NCBI GenBank assembly: GCA_031308135.1
Contig: JAHLJT010004567.1
Span: 135,608,991-135,672,990 of the forward strand
Direction of reading: 5' to 3'
Source of the DNA: Acheta domesticus
Taxonomy: Eukaryota; Arthropoda; Insecta; Orthoptera; Gryllidae
DNA: 64,000 nucleotides
Position 1 is the stretch's first letter. Each line of letters starts with the position of its first letter. This document shows, one piece after another, positions 45,093 through 55,880 of this stretch. Made by a program: the position numbers and the translations under genes. The notes beneath the pieces were generated by a model. It was not told the DNA's origin, made no database searches, and saw nothing but the letters and a program-made list of their open reading frames with translations.

Positions 45093-45632
45093 GTGGTTCA
45101 ATAAGTTTCCTGCCTGACCATCACATCGCTCAACAAAACCTCGCTTGAGAAAACCTGAGCAGTTTAGATGTTATTATGCTATTAGTTTGCAGCCGACATC
45201 TCACTCAGCTTAGTGGAGAGAGGTGCTTGAGTTGGATGCGGTGCGTGGAATCTCATCGTGGTTAGCTTCTTCACAAAAACGCGCCTTTGCATACTTCTCA
45301 GATTGCAAAGAATATTGTAAAGGACTATAGTTTTAAGGAGTAGGGCCATTTACACTACAGTCCAGGTTGGGCATCCAGCGACGTCTACCACTTATCAAAA
45401 CTGAAGAAAACCTTCAGGGAAGAAAAGTTTCAGACGAGTGTGAAGTGAAAGAAGCAGTTTTCGACCATTTTGCGAACAAAAAGTCGTAGTATATTTTCCA
45501 AGGCCTAAAAATGTGTATAGATTGAAAAGAGGGTTGAAGTAAAGGATGATTGAGTTGAGAAGTTACGTTTTTTCTTCTTCCTATCAAAATTAGAATTTTG
45601 TGAGGCCGAAAAGTTATGAAACCTACCCTGTA
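45093..45632 (+). mobile_element. mariner-family DNA transposon relic, internally deleted
   Basis: The element is about 540 bp against about 1.3 kb for an intact mariner. The left end GGTTCAATAAGTTTCCTGCC (45,095) and the reverse complement of the right end, GGTTTCATAACTTTTCGGCC (ends 45,623), are imperfect terminal inverted repeats. Between them lies a piece of the C-terminal half of a mariner transposase. The N-terminal DNA-binding part and the first catalytic Asp region are not recognisable. It is inactive. Confidence 0.72.
45269..45480 (+). pseudogene. Mariner transposase C-terminal remnant
   Basis: One frame reads LHKNAPLHTSQIAKN (from 45,269), matching the mariner motif whose usual form has HDN. 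After an in-frame stop near 45,341 it continues HLHYSPGWASSD and LSKLKKTFREEKF, corresponding to the HPPYSPDLAPSD region and the following LKK block. The catalytic Asp of HDN is replaced by Lys, and DLAPSD has become GWASSD. The frame then breaks near 45,440 at TGA and continues in another frame as VKEAVFDHFA. This is a dead remnant of the DDE/D enzyme that would cut and paste the element. Confidence 0.78.
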
Positions 45633-48213
45633 GTCTGTTTCGTGTCAGGTTTTGGTGCTTGCCGTTGTACAGAAGGTTTCAGAATAAATTTTACAAACTT
45701 CTAGGAAATATAGGGGTGTAATGATAATTTTTTGCTAATGAATATACAGTCGTAATTTCAAATATGAACGTAAATATAAGGTATTTCCCTCGATTGTTAG
45801 ATATATTATGAAGTCCTAATGTTCGGCAGATAAACAAAATCTCTTTGACTGCGTCAACATGTAACCCACCGAGCTCCAGTGCATAATGACTTCCCTACCA
45901 ATCAAGAGCCAATATCAAGTGAAACTTCGTTATACTATAAAATTTCCTACCACATGTTCATTGGAAAAAGGTAATCATTTTCGTACCTTCCACAGGTTCT
46001 AGAAGTTTGTGACGCTAATTCCAAGACACTTATTGTCGACAGTTCCATAATAGACTCTGTTTTGATTAAAGAGAATGAGGTTTTTTGAAAACTGATCTTG
46101 AAACGTGGATATTACCTAGATAGTTGTATTTTTTAAAAAGACAGAATTATTTGGAAGCAAAAAAAGATCGGTTAATAACCCATTAAATCAACTCTTACAC
46201 AATGGCTTATGGTCTATTTTTCAAATTGAGAAGACATCACCCGATCCTTTCGTGTTTTTCCTTCTCCAACGAGATCCGAATTTTACTCAGTTACTCAATT
46301 ATTCCATTACTCAAGTATACTTAATTATGTAAGGTATGAAATTAGGGTGAAGAAACAGATGAACGTTTCGCGCAATTACTATTTTCGAATGTGTCTTTAT
46401 CAGATACACTGATTCTCGTAGAAAGTGTTTTGGTTTATGGTTGAATTCTGTTGTGGCCTAATTGAAACAATTGAAATAGAAACATTAGAACATCATGTAC
46501 TAAAAAACAAAGAAAAAAATGACCGTTGCAGTTCTTGAATATAAATCAGGAGATATACACATGTTATCGCGCTACAAGTAGATACAATTAACCGATCAAC
46601 CGCTGGGAAGTATCGAGACATCTCTCAGCAAAATGACACGATAAACATTCGTTCATGTTATTTCCCAGATCACGCAAATGCGTTTTTAATCTTTAAAATC
46701 TTATTCTGTTCATTAAAATAAATTAAATTATTTTTTTCTCGAGTAATACGCATTCATGATTCTTAAGTGTAGGTGAAGAAAAAGGGACCAACAGGAAATA
46801 AGGCTCCACAAAGTGCAAATTGGAGTCGGCTGCCTTTTTCGGACAACCAACCTTCGTCACAATCCTCTTTGGAGCTTCGAAAGAGGCTCCAAGAAGAACG
46901 CATTAGGACAATTTGCTGTGACAGACAGTCCTAGATGCCTGGCCACTTAAAAAAAATTAATGTCCTTGTCCCTTCATCTTAGCGGTTCATTTTCCTTTTC
47001 TGAGGGACGGAGCAGAAAAAAAGTGCGAGACGTCTTCCAAATAGCTAAGAAATTAGGAAAGAAAGTAATTGCCTCTGCGATCGCAGTTTGCAAAGAGACT
47101 CACTGAATACCAGAAATCTCTCAAGCTGAGGGGACTACGTTAACAGGCAGTACATTAAGTAGGTACTTGAGAAAAACAGAAAGGGTAAATTGAACGGCAC
47201 ATTAATGAAATAGTGTTAATTACTTTTTAGAGAGATCGTGAAAAAAGGAAATCTGTGTATTTGGCACATTGGGAAGAAGCATAAAGAAAGTTCTTGTATC
47301 TTAATTCTTAGATGACTCTCTTACGAAGTCAGGTCCTTTAATAAGGTTTTAAGAATTAAGATGGTTATACACTTCCTATTTATGTTCTAAAATGTCACTT
47401 CGAAAACGAAGCCAGTGTTGAAATCTGATTCTAGAGCATTTGTATTTTTCTCAATTCTGTTTCATTCATGCGCGATATGATGTAGCGTAATTTACGATAG
47501 TGCCTTCAGAAGTATCACGAAAAGTAGGGAACGATTTAATTACTTTTCAGGTTCAGTTTAACACTAATTGTAACATTGTGTACAATCGAGTAGGTGATTT
47601 TAAAAGGAAAATAAGTCCATTTTTTCAGATGAACGTTAGGCAACTGTGATGACAGCGACTATGATCTTTATACGGGTGAAGTAGTCATGCACCCAAGATT
47701 CTTCAAAGAGTAAGTACAAATGTAGAGAGCTTAAGGTCTAAATGGCAGTGACTCGTGGCCTTAGAAGCGTCTCACTTGTTTATTATTGTCTTGTACGTTC
47801 ATTACCAGGCGATTGGGGTGGATGTTGAGCCTCTTACGATATTTTTATTGTGAAAAAAATACTATTTTTTTACATCAAGGCCACAATCAGTTTCACTCTC
47901 CTCCGACCCGCTGCATCTCACGCTGCTCATCCACGCCGGCCATCCCATCGCCGCTACTCCGCTCGATCCGTGTAGGTCGAAATTCATTTCCATATGTGGG
48001 AATGAATCAAAATGCATAAGGTAGGAAATAGTATGGGCTTTTAGAAATGTACCATCCCCGCTCGTCAATTTCCACATCGTTTTCTATAGATTTCCTTGTA
48101 ACGAAATGGTACTCACTTAAATGGGCGGCGCACTCGGCTTGCCTTGGCCCTTACTTATCTGCTGGCAACTCGGGTGGCCCGCTGCTTTTCCAGCCTGCTC
48201 AAAGGCGTGGCAT
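45633..48213. other. AT-rich non-coding sequence with one stem-loop
   Basis: No gene was recognised. Perfect 13-bp arms, ATCTTAATTCTTA at 47,298-47,310 and TAAGAATTAAGAT at 47,350-47,362, could form a stem-loop. Composition becomes more balanced after about 47,880. Confidence 0.5.
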
Positions 48214-48850
48214 GTGAGGGGGGAAGGGGAGGGGAAGTTAGGAGGGAGGGGGAGGAGTGGAAATAAGAGGAGGGGAAGGGGCAGTGGAGTGGAGGAGGGC
48301 AAGGAAGGGAAGGGAGGGGAAGGGGCGAAGCGGAAGAGGGAGAAAGGGAATGGAAGTGGAGGAGGGGAAAGGAGGAGGTGAGGAAATGGTGGGGAAGGGG
48401 AGGCGGAATAAGGGATGGGAAGGGGGATGAGGGGGAAGGGGAGGGGTGTAGGGGAGGGGGAAGGGGAGGGGTGTAGGGGAGGGGGAGGCGGAGGGGAAAG
48501 GGGAGGGGTTTAGGGGAAGGGGTGTAGGGGAAGGGAAGGCGGATAGGGAGGGGAAGGCGGTGGGGGAAGGGGGAGGAGGGAATGGGGAAGGAGAGGGGGC
48601 GCGGAAGGGGAATGGGGAAGGAGAGGGGGAGAGGAAGGGGAATGGGGAAGGAGAGGTGGCGAGGAAGGGGGATGGGAGGGGATGAAGAAGGAAGGAATGG
48701 GTGGAGGGAAAGGGGGATGGAGGGAGAAGGAGGGGAGGGGATGAAGAAGGAAGGAATGAGTGGAGGGAAAGGGGGATGGAGGGAGAAGGAGGGGAGGGGA
48801 AGAGGATGGAGGAGGAAGAATGGGTGAAAGGGGGACGCAGGGGATGGATG
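48214..48850 (+). repeat. Polypurine (G/A) tract with internal tandem duplications
   Basis: About 640 bp are almost purely G and A on the + strand (GGGGAAGGGGAGGGG words). It includes a 56-57 bp unit repeated in tandem (about 48,690-48,744 and 48,746-48,801) and a GAATGGGGAAGGAGAGG unit of about 30 bp repeated three times (about 48,579-48,660). Mirror symmetry and G runs give potential for triplex (H-DNA) and G-quadruplex structures. The 246-codon Pro/Ser-rich frame on the minus strand is an artefact. Confidence 0.93.
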
Positions 48851-49149
48851 TTTCCGGGTGGGAAGCGAAGCCTTTGGGCTCAGGGAGACGAGCACTTCAG
48901 CCCTGGGCTAGAAAAAGAGGAATAACACGCGAACTGCAACGAGCCACCGCGGGCAGTCTGAATTGAATTCTTGCATTGATGAGCCCTGCTTTAATTCAAC
49001 ATGAATGTGTTTTTTTTCGAAATCTGATAAACACACTTCCTTCGTATTTTAAAGGCAAAATTTCATCAAGATCGGAATTTGTAGATTTGTATGAAAAACA
49101 AATTGTCTTGTATCATAATTATTATACTTTATTTGTTCGCACATAGGAT

Positions 49150-49440
49150 CAGGGTGACATGCACATGCACATACCGGGGTTCAGAATCATTTTTTTCTCG
49201 GTGGCAGGTGCATGTGATTTATCAGTGGGCCAGAATTACGCCGAATATGATTTTTATATCCCAGGATTGGTAGTCCTTGGGGATGGAAGTTAGAATGATG
49301 ATTATCATGAAGGGTGAATGGACGATACACGCTTACAGACATACACAAATATACCCTTGCTCGAGGCGGTACACGAACCCGCGATCCTTCCGTCCGAGAT
49401 CGCCACGGCACTATTACCTTATCGATGTCGGATATCGGGA
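49150..49440 (-). mobile_element. tRNA-derived SINE, family IV
   Basis: The minus strand contains GGGTTCGTGTACC (49,368-49,380), a Pol III B-box-like motif. Upstream is a tRNA-like stretch, GGTAATAGTGCCGTGGCGATC (about 49,401-49,421), that may carry the A box. The body toward 49,150 is non-coding. It is followed at the right by an AT-rich low-complexity tract. No TSD was identified, so the ends are approximate. Confidence 0.6.
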
Positions 49441-49565
49441 CCGGCTAATATAATAGTAATAATAATAAAAATAATATTAATTAAAATATTAATATTTAAA
49501 GCTATTATTAATTTAATTATTAATAATATTATTGATTATTTTATTATAATAATTATATATTAAAT
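49441..49565. repeat. AT-rich low-complexity tract (AATAAT/ATTATT)
   Basis: The composition is almost pure A and T, with ATTAATAAT-type words. Confidence 0.85.
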
Positions 49566-51036
49566 ATTTATTGTTATTCTTTTATGAAAATGAGTATTAA
49601 GAAATTTCATGTTATTCCAAAGTAAAACTTAAATAAAATATTACACATATTTGTTCGGAATTTGGGGTCTGGACAACCAGCTTCTGGTCAATTTCAGTAT
49701 CAACTGAGTTAGTGCTGCCTGCAATGAAAATTAGAGGGTATAAATTAAAAGGACAGTACGATTTAATCTGGGTGCAAATTAATGACCCTAGGTAGGGAAA
49801 AAACAGGGTCTGTTACTGCGGTAGCATTAGAACACTAGGCATGATTAATAAAAATAAATCGGAAACCTCGGATTTACCCAGAAGAGAAAAGAATGTAGTA
49901 CGTTACTACGCTTCCTTACTCAAATAACTTGGAATTTTAGTCTTTACACACCCTTACTCTTAATGCGTTTTCCCATTACTGCTTTATTTCTACAAGGATA
50001 TTAGGTAAGACTTTTATTTATAGTGGGGCAATAAATAAAAGAAAGGGTAAGCGAGTGTTCAAGGAAAGGCGGGGGAGGGTAGCAATTTGTACCGAGTCGA
50101 AGAGAAGTATGCGTTTCATTAACGTCTACACGATATTATGCAAAAGGGGTAAAAATACCAACAATATATTTTTCCAATTTTGTTTCTGAATTCAGTGAAT
50201 TTCAACATTGCATGTACCTAAGCAGTTAACGTTTTCTCCCATCACATTAACTTTAAATGTAAACTCCTTTGACTCATGGAACCTGCTTGTGAGCAATAAT
50301 GCTTTCCCTCTGTCCGTTCAAATTTTGTTCTTTTAATCTTATTTCGAAACGTCCCTTTAAGTCCACTCCCCCATCGCTAATTTGCCCGTAGCCTTGCGCT
50401 GATGAACCGTAAGTCATCGAGTTATGTACGTCTTCTCGGTAGTCTGTATTGCCTTTCATCTTCAAGTTCTCATTCCAGACACAAGAGACAACATCCTGCC
50501 AGGAAAGGATTGCGCAGCGATTGTATTACAATTACGAGTATACAACGAAATTGCAATACCTCCATAGTCGTACTAAGTCCCAAAAAAGAGTGGTGACTAT
50601 TTTTTGGCCCCCGTTATCCATAAAACGTTTTTATTTACTTTCGACATTTTGCATACACAATTTTCAATATATTTTGGAAATATAATTTCGGCCCATTTTA
50701 AGAAGTGATCGACTCACACTTGGCCAGCACAATGCAGAAGTAGCCAACAAGTTGCTCATACCACTGCAAACAATTGTGGTGGAAGTCACAGATGGGACGA
50801 AACAACAGCTTCCAGGGGCTTCCAAGAAATTGCTTCTTGTTTATCTGCACTCATAACAAAAGAAACATCTCGAAAAATAGATAATCGCTTTTAGTGATAC
50901 GTGCTCAGGTAAATCGTGGCAAAGACCTATTTTTACCTGTTTTACTATCTCAGACGAAAATTGTGCATGCCAATTATTTGATTGTAATTCATAGTTATCA
51001 GAAACATGATGTGCAAAAATGGTGAAAGTCAACAAA
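49566..51036. other. AT-rich non-coding sequence
   Basis: No gene or repeat was recognised. Confidence 0.5.
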
Positions 51037-51056
51037 ATAGTTTAATTAATTAATTT

Positions 51057-51438
51057 ACCCTTTGCACTTTTAGTGCTGCAGGATTATCCTGCTTAGGGTT
51101 AGAGGAGGTAAGGACTCCTCTTTCAGCCATTTTTCCGGTTTTATCCCCACTTCCAAGGCCCTCTGTACAGAAGAATGTAATGGGTATCTAGTAGATGGTT
51201 GTGTCTCTAGAAGTGGGGTGAAGATGGCGTGGCAAGCGACATGCTTCAACCGGACACCTTTTTCCCCAATATTTACTGTTAATAAAGCCAGTAAATATTG
51301 GTACTCATTTGGAAAGAAGGCTGAGTGGACCTAAGGATCGCCCTGAATAGGACATCATCGGATAAAAATCCACAGCCATGCTTGGATTTGAACCCGGGTC
51401 CCTCAGGTTAGCAAGCGAGTGTCCTAACCACTACGCTA
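51057..51438 (-). mobile_element. tRNA-derived SINE, family II, full length with TSD
   Basis: The head is at the right. On the minus strand TAGCGTAGTGG (51,429-51,439) is an A box and GGGTTCAAATCC (51,384-51,395) a near-perfect B box, separated as in a tRNA gene. The tRNA-unrelated body extends to about 51,057. It contains a perfect 13-bp inverted repeat, CCAATATTTACTG/CAGTAAATATTGG (51,266-51,301). The element is flanked by near-identical AATAGTTTAATTAATTAA (51,037-51,054) and AATAGTTAATTAATTAAT (51,439-51,456), a probable target-site duplication with one indel. Confidence 0.85.
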
Positions 51439-51456
51439 AATAGTTAATTAATTAAT

Positions 51457-52007
51457 ACGCAATGTTTCAGACCAAAATATTTGTAGTAAGTGAAAAGAAC
51501 ATCTGTTTAACACGTTCATAACACTTTAGGTAATTTATTTCTAAGCATTCTAGTTTTACAGCGTTTTTCGTTTCAACGTCATTTTCCGGAAAGTATGTTT
51601 TTTGACGTACACCACTTTCGCTCTCAACGGCTCATATATCAAATCACAAATGTCTATATACAATAGCACGAAAAACATTTCAAATGTAAAGTTAAACATA
51701 GATTACTTAAAAACGCGCATTGTTTTGTAATTTTTGGTATGAGTATTCTCTTTTGCAAAGAGCAAAAAGCTAAGCATAAAAATAAATTTAACACATGTTC
51801 ATTTTTGCTTTGAAAGCAAAAGCGTTGACTTCCACAAGTAAGTAAAACACAGAAATGTTTCATTTTATTTTATGGGCATTTCATTTGTATGTTGGAGCAT
51901 TTTAGGGATGGATTAATCCGACTTTTGCTAGTTAGGTGTATTTCCAATCCTGGGCCCTGTTTTTATTTATTATCCTTGGTACGGGCAACATGTGGCTAGA
52001 TTGTCCT
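51457..52007. other. AT-rich non-coding sequence
   Basis: No gene or repeat was recognised. Confidence 0.5.
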
Positions 52008-52268
52008 GATTGATTGATTGTTAGTGTTTTCCGGCGCGTCAACGATTGTCTTCTTTAGTCCCTTATGTGTAGTTCATGCTTTTTCCTCGAGAGGTGGTGG
52101 TGATCTATTATCGATGGATGGCGAGATCCGTGGCCGACCTACCATCGGTCAGTGGGGTTATCCCTAACCAGGTATCTCCCATCAGCGGGCCACCGCCCCA
52201 CCCGGGAAAATCTCTAAGCTCCCGACTGTTCTCTAGGTATGTCTGGCAGTAGAGTGCAAATTAGTCTG
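52008..52268 (-). mobile_element. tRNA-derived SINE, family I, 3' half (split by an R1-clade insertion)
   Basis: This starts with the tail GATTGATTGATTG and follows the family body (GATGGCGAGATCCG, CCGACCTACC, CGGGCCACCGCCC, CTCTAAGCTCCCGACTG). It stops at CAGTAGAGTGCAAATTAG (52,247 onward). The rest of the SINE resumes at 53,942 after the R1-clade element. Confidence 0.88.
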
Positions 52269-53941
52269 TTTTTTTACGAGGGTAGGTGGAAATATTCAAA
52301 AAAAAAACATGTGGCCCGTACCACATGACATTATGAGATTTTTACCCACTAAAACCACCTTCCTTCTCCTCCATCCTCCCCGCGGAACCGCCGTTAGGCA
52401 TTACATCACAGGGAGTGGATCAGAATGGCTCAGTCACAAGCCACTTCTCTTTCCCACATCGTAGGAAGGATCCAAGGAGGATCAGTCGACTTCCCTTCTT
52501 TCCCTTTCTATTCTCCTGAGCTCAGCTATTGTGGTCTGCGCATATGCACTCACCGCAGCCCAGTTGGTTTCTGAGGCGAGCATGCACCCGACTATTGCTT
52601 CGGGTGTCAGCGGGTCGATCCCGAGTATACTCATAACGTGCCGTCGCTGCAGGTGGAATCGTGGGCACTCGAAAAACACATGCTCGGCGTCTTCGACAGC
52701 AGGTTCACATAGTGGACAGAAGGAGATATCCTCCAACTTGAACCTGTGGAGATATGCCAGAAAACATCCATGTCCAGACAACAGCTGAGTCAGGCAGAAG
52801 TTTACTTCACCGTGTTTACGGTTGATCCACGGTGCAATGGAGGGAATCATGCGGTACGTCCATCTTCCGTTAATGGACTTGTCCCAGCGATCCTGCCATT
52901 CAGGCAGTGTTGTCGAGCAGTTTGGGTTCTCCTCTTCTTTGTGATATCGCCTCCGTCTCTCCTGCGCTAAGATATCGACCGGAGGCATCCCCGCGATGAC
53001 ACACACTGCATCGTTTGACACAGTGCGGAATGCACAAGCTACCCGCAATGCTGATAACCTGTACACTGACGCCATCCCTCGGACGTAGCTATTTGTTGAC
53101 GTGGAGTTGGCCCATACTGGGGCTCCATAGAGCAAGACTGACCTGACAACCAAGGCCAGAAGCTTCCGTTTCTCCTGACAGGGCCCTATGTTGGGCATTA
53201 GCCTCGACAGTGCAGCATTAACTACCGCCGCTTTATTGCTGGCATACCTCAGGTGATCCGCAAATGTCAGACGGGCATCAATCATGATACCAAGACATTT
53301 GATTGACGGCTGCGATGTAACACGGTGGCCTCCAACTTTGATCGTGATGGTTTCTCTCTTTTTCCTGCTAGTGACCAGGATAACCTCAGTCTTGTGCTCA
53401 GCTAACTGCAGCCCTGAGGACTTCAACCACCGACTAACAATAGCGATCACTTCGTTGCAAATGTACACAATTTCCTCAGTATATTTTGCAACGGCTACGA
53501 TAGCAATGCCGTCCGCGAAACCAATGATATTGGTGCCTTCTGGGAGGGGAAGCCGAAGGACCTCGTCATACATCATATTCCACAATAGTGGGTCCAATAC
53601 CGACCCTTGTGGGACACCAGCAGTGACATTGTGTACCCTCGGCCCATTATCTGTATAGTAGATCAGGGCTCTATTACTCAGATACTCAGCCACAATCTTC
53701 CTCAGATACGTTGGTACCTTAAATCGGTGGAGAGCTAGGTGAATATTACTCCACCTGGCCGAGTTGAATGCATTCTTAATGTCCAACGTAACGACAGCAC
53801 AGTACTGTTTTGGGCCTCCCATCCATCTACTTCCTCCAATTGCTTGTCGGGCGGTGTTAATGACAAGCTGGACGGCGTCAACTGTCGAGCGGGCTCTGCG
53901 GAAACCATACTGGTTTTCCGAAATACCTCCTCCTTCCTCTA
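52269..53941 (-). mobile_element. R1-clade non-LTR retrotransposon, 5'-truncated, nested in a SINE
   Basis: About 1.67 kb on the minus strand. Its 3' end is at the left, where a short A7 tail (T7 on the + strand at 52,269-52,275) abuts the SINE. About 205 bp of 3' UTR separate it from the ORF stop at 52,482. The 5' end at about 53,941 is truncated within the RT. The insertion duplicated SINE sequence: CAGTAGAGTGCA before it and CAGTAGTGTGTG after it correspond to one segment in intact SINE copies. RT and CCHC motifs resemble R1-clade (R1, TRAS, SART) elements, which are essentially arthropod elements. Confidence 0.88.
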
Positions 53942-54059
53942 CAGTAGTGTGTGCGTGTGTGTGTGTGCGTATGTGTGTAAGGATGAGGATATAACAAGGA
54001 AGAGGAAGGAAAGATCGCGCGCGGTTCGTGGCCTGTTTCTTAGGATACTGCTTCGGCAT
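52482..54059 (-). pseudogene. R1-clade reverse transcriptase C-terminal half, fused to SINE sequence, with FADG active site
   Basis: The frame is 525 codons with no internal stop. Residues 1-39 (including the THTHAHT run) are translated from the flanking SINE, and element sequence starts at about residue 40. RT motifs follow: SENQYGFRRARSTVDA (47-62), motif A LDIKNAF (92-98), motif B GVPQGSVLDP (148-157), motif C FADG at 181-184, LQLAEHKTEVILV (217-229) and CLGIMID (255-261). The normal motif C is FADD; codon 184 (53,508-53,510) is GGC for Gly, so DNA synthesis should be abolished. The C-terminal region has LLSGHGCFLAYLHRF (426-440) and a CCHC knuckle at C448, C451, H460 and C465. The endonuclease domain and RT N-terminus are missing. 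The ATG is in the SINE and is not the element's own start. Confidence 0.9.
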
Positions 54060-54262
54060 TCGCCTGAGTTGATCAAAGAAATCACGTAAAACTACTGATC
54101 AGAGCAGCCGGCCGCCAGAATTCTCTAGAAAGCAACTGAATTCGACCTAGGTATCCAGCTAGTGTCGAAAATCCTACCACCGTCGGCACTAGAACCTAGG
54201 ACTTCCCGGTCAGACACATGGCAGTGCCATCAGCTCATGCGCTGGCCAAACTTGGGTGTCAT
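53942..54262 (-). mobile_element. tRNA-derived SINE, family I, 5' half (split by an R1-clade insertion)
   Basis: This continues the SINE interrupted at 52,268. It begins with the duplicated target CAGTAGTGTGTG and a TG-rich stretch, then GATATAACAAGGAAGAGG, ACTACTGATCAGAGCAGCCGG and CTGAATTCGACCTAGG. The head is at the right: minus-strand TGGCCAGCGCATG (about 54,236-54,248) fits an A box, and AGGTTCTAGTGCC (about 54,187-54,199) is a mutated B box. Confidence 0.88.
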
Positions 54263-55083
54263 GGCTGTGTCGCTTCCGTTGCCCCGCGACTCGCTACACA
54301 GCCCCCGCTTCTCGTCCAAAGTAATTGAAGCCGGTAAAAGGTTAGCTATTTTATGTCCGATTCTCAACCGTAATTCATTTTAAAAAGTGCATTCTCTTTT
54401 AATCTAAGCTCTGTTTGGATTTCAGCTACCCCAACCACATTAAATAAGTTACAAATCTTCCAAAACAACATTTTAAAAATAACAGTAAATGAATCCCAGG
54501 TTTGTCAGCAATGCGACCCTTCAGAACGATCTTGCAATAGAACCAATTGCTTCCCTTGTTATAAAACTGGCACATCATTTTTTCAATAATTTAAATCATG
54601 TACAAGGAGCAGTCACGTACGAAATAGGAACCGATCAGCCCCCTCTTTCCTTTCTTAAGAAACTGACTTGCATTTCACATTTTCCTTCAATATCTCTCTG
54701 GCATTAAGTAAGGTAAGGACATTTCTTGCAATTACTTGCCCCTCATCACGTATTTCCTTTTTAATCCTGTCATTGCTCTCTAATAAAATTTCCTTGCAAT
54801 AACCTTGGTTGAAGGTATAACACACGAAATCACTACTAAGGAGGTAACAAGTTACCCCTTTGCTGATACAAAGTTGCTCGGCTGAAGAGCCTCACAGCTG
54901 AACATTGTACTGTCTGTGAATAAATTAATAAAAAAACAGCTCCCGCTGCCGCGTAGTCAGTCCCGCTGTCGGCACCACGCGCTCTCATCTGCCCCCCTCC
55001 CGCATGCCCCGCCAACGCGACGTCGTTCCAACCATTCTCATCACGTCCTCACCCGTCTCTGAGTCGTCTCCACACCCGCCACC
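54263..55083. other. Non-coding sequence
   Basis: AT-rich to about 54,930, then CpG-containing. No gene was recognised. Confidence 0.5.
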
Positions 55084-55258
55084 TATACTGCCATTTTCGT
55101 AACTTTGTCCCTGACAGAAGTCAGCTGGTCACGGTTTCATCCAATTGGGAGCTTGAACGTCACTATAGTGAAATATCAGCTCCTGATTGGATGGCCGCGA
55201 AACAGCTGATTCCTGTCAGGGACAAAGGGGTCAGGGAAGTTACGAAAATCGCAGTATA
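55084..55258. mobile_element. MITE, family B
   Basis: This 175-bp element has inverted ends: TATACTGCCATTTTCGTAAC on the left pairs with GTTACGAAAATCGCAGTATA on the right, and TTGTCCCTGACAG pairs with CTGTCAGGGACAA. The outermost bases (TATACTGC-ATTTT) resemble family A, so both may use the same transposase. No coding capacity. Confidence 0.85.
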
Positions 55259-55453
55259 CACGTCGTTCGCCCAACCGCCCCGTTTCCATCGCCCCAACCG
55301 CCCGGTTTCATCATGGCTGTCGCCCCCGCGTTCGAGGTCACGGTCTTGATCGTGGTCCGTGGTTTAGGTCTCAGAGGTGTTTCTGTCGCCATTGTCACCT
55401 CTGCTATCTCGCTGTCGTACCCGAGGCCCACCCCATAGTCCGATTTCAACAAA

Positions 55454-55711
55454 TAGTGCAATTTTTCTAACTCTGCCTCTCAAGCCCTATAGCCGCGATG
55501 AAATATCACAAGGCATTTCGCGTCTTTCTCGGTCTTGCCGGTAGAAGTCGCATGACCGCAAGCACTGCTTGATGCGGTCGCGATCTTGCGAAATCTAGCG
55601 GCACGACTGGGAAATACCATGAAATGAATACTATGAATACTATGAAATACCATGACATATTCGATCGTGAAGATGGGCCTTGAGGGGCAAAGTTAGAAAA
55701 ATCGCAGTATA
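55454..55711. mobile_element. MITE, family A, copy 3
   Basis: The left end TAGTGCAATTTTTCTAACTC and right end GTTAGAAAAATCGCAGTATA match the family. Internal words GGCATTTCGCGTCTTTCTCGG and CTTGCCGGTAGAAGTCGCATG match copy 1. A small local duplication of TGAATACTATGAAATACCATG lies near 55,620-55,655. It directly abuts a family-C MITE. Confidence 0.86.
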
Positions 55712-55880
55712 GCTGCACTTCAAGGACACGAGTTGGAAGGAGAGAGACACATCGTTATCCACTCAGGAGCTTCAATACCGAAAATTTAAGTCCTAAACGA
55801 AGCTCCCGGTTGGATGACAGTGTTCCCCTCTCCTTCCAGTCCGTGACCTTGAAGTGCAGCTATGTTTAAATCGGAGTATA
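55709..55880. mobile_element. MITE, family C, copy 2
   Basis: ATAGCTGCACTTCAAGG at the left is the perfect reverse complement of CCTTGAAGTGCAGCTAT (55,847-55,863). Further inside, TTGGAAGGAGAG pairs with CTCTCCTTCCA. The right end extends to TCGGAGTATA (55,880), as in copy 1 (2,718-2,903). The matching outermost left bases are absent, replaced by the end of the family-A MITE. Confidence 0.8.

Noticed and set aside
48155..48895. 246-codon Pro/Ser-rich frame on the minus strand
   Set aside because: It is the translation of a polypurine/polypyrimidine tract; sense and antisense frames are both open.
51384..51439. A genuine tRNA gene on the minus strand
   Set aside because: A and B boxes are good, but the head continues into a SINE body flanked by a TSD, and no complete acceptor stem was visible.
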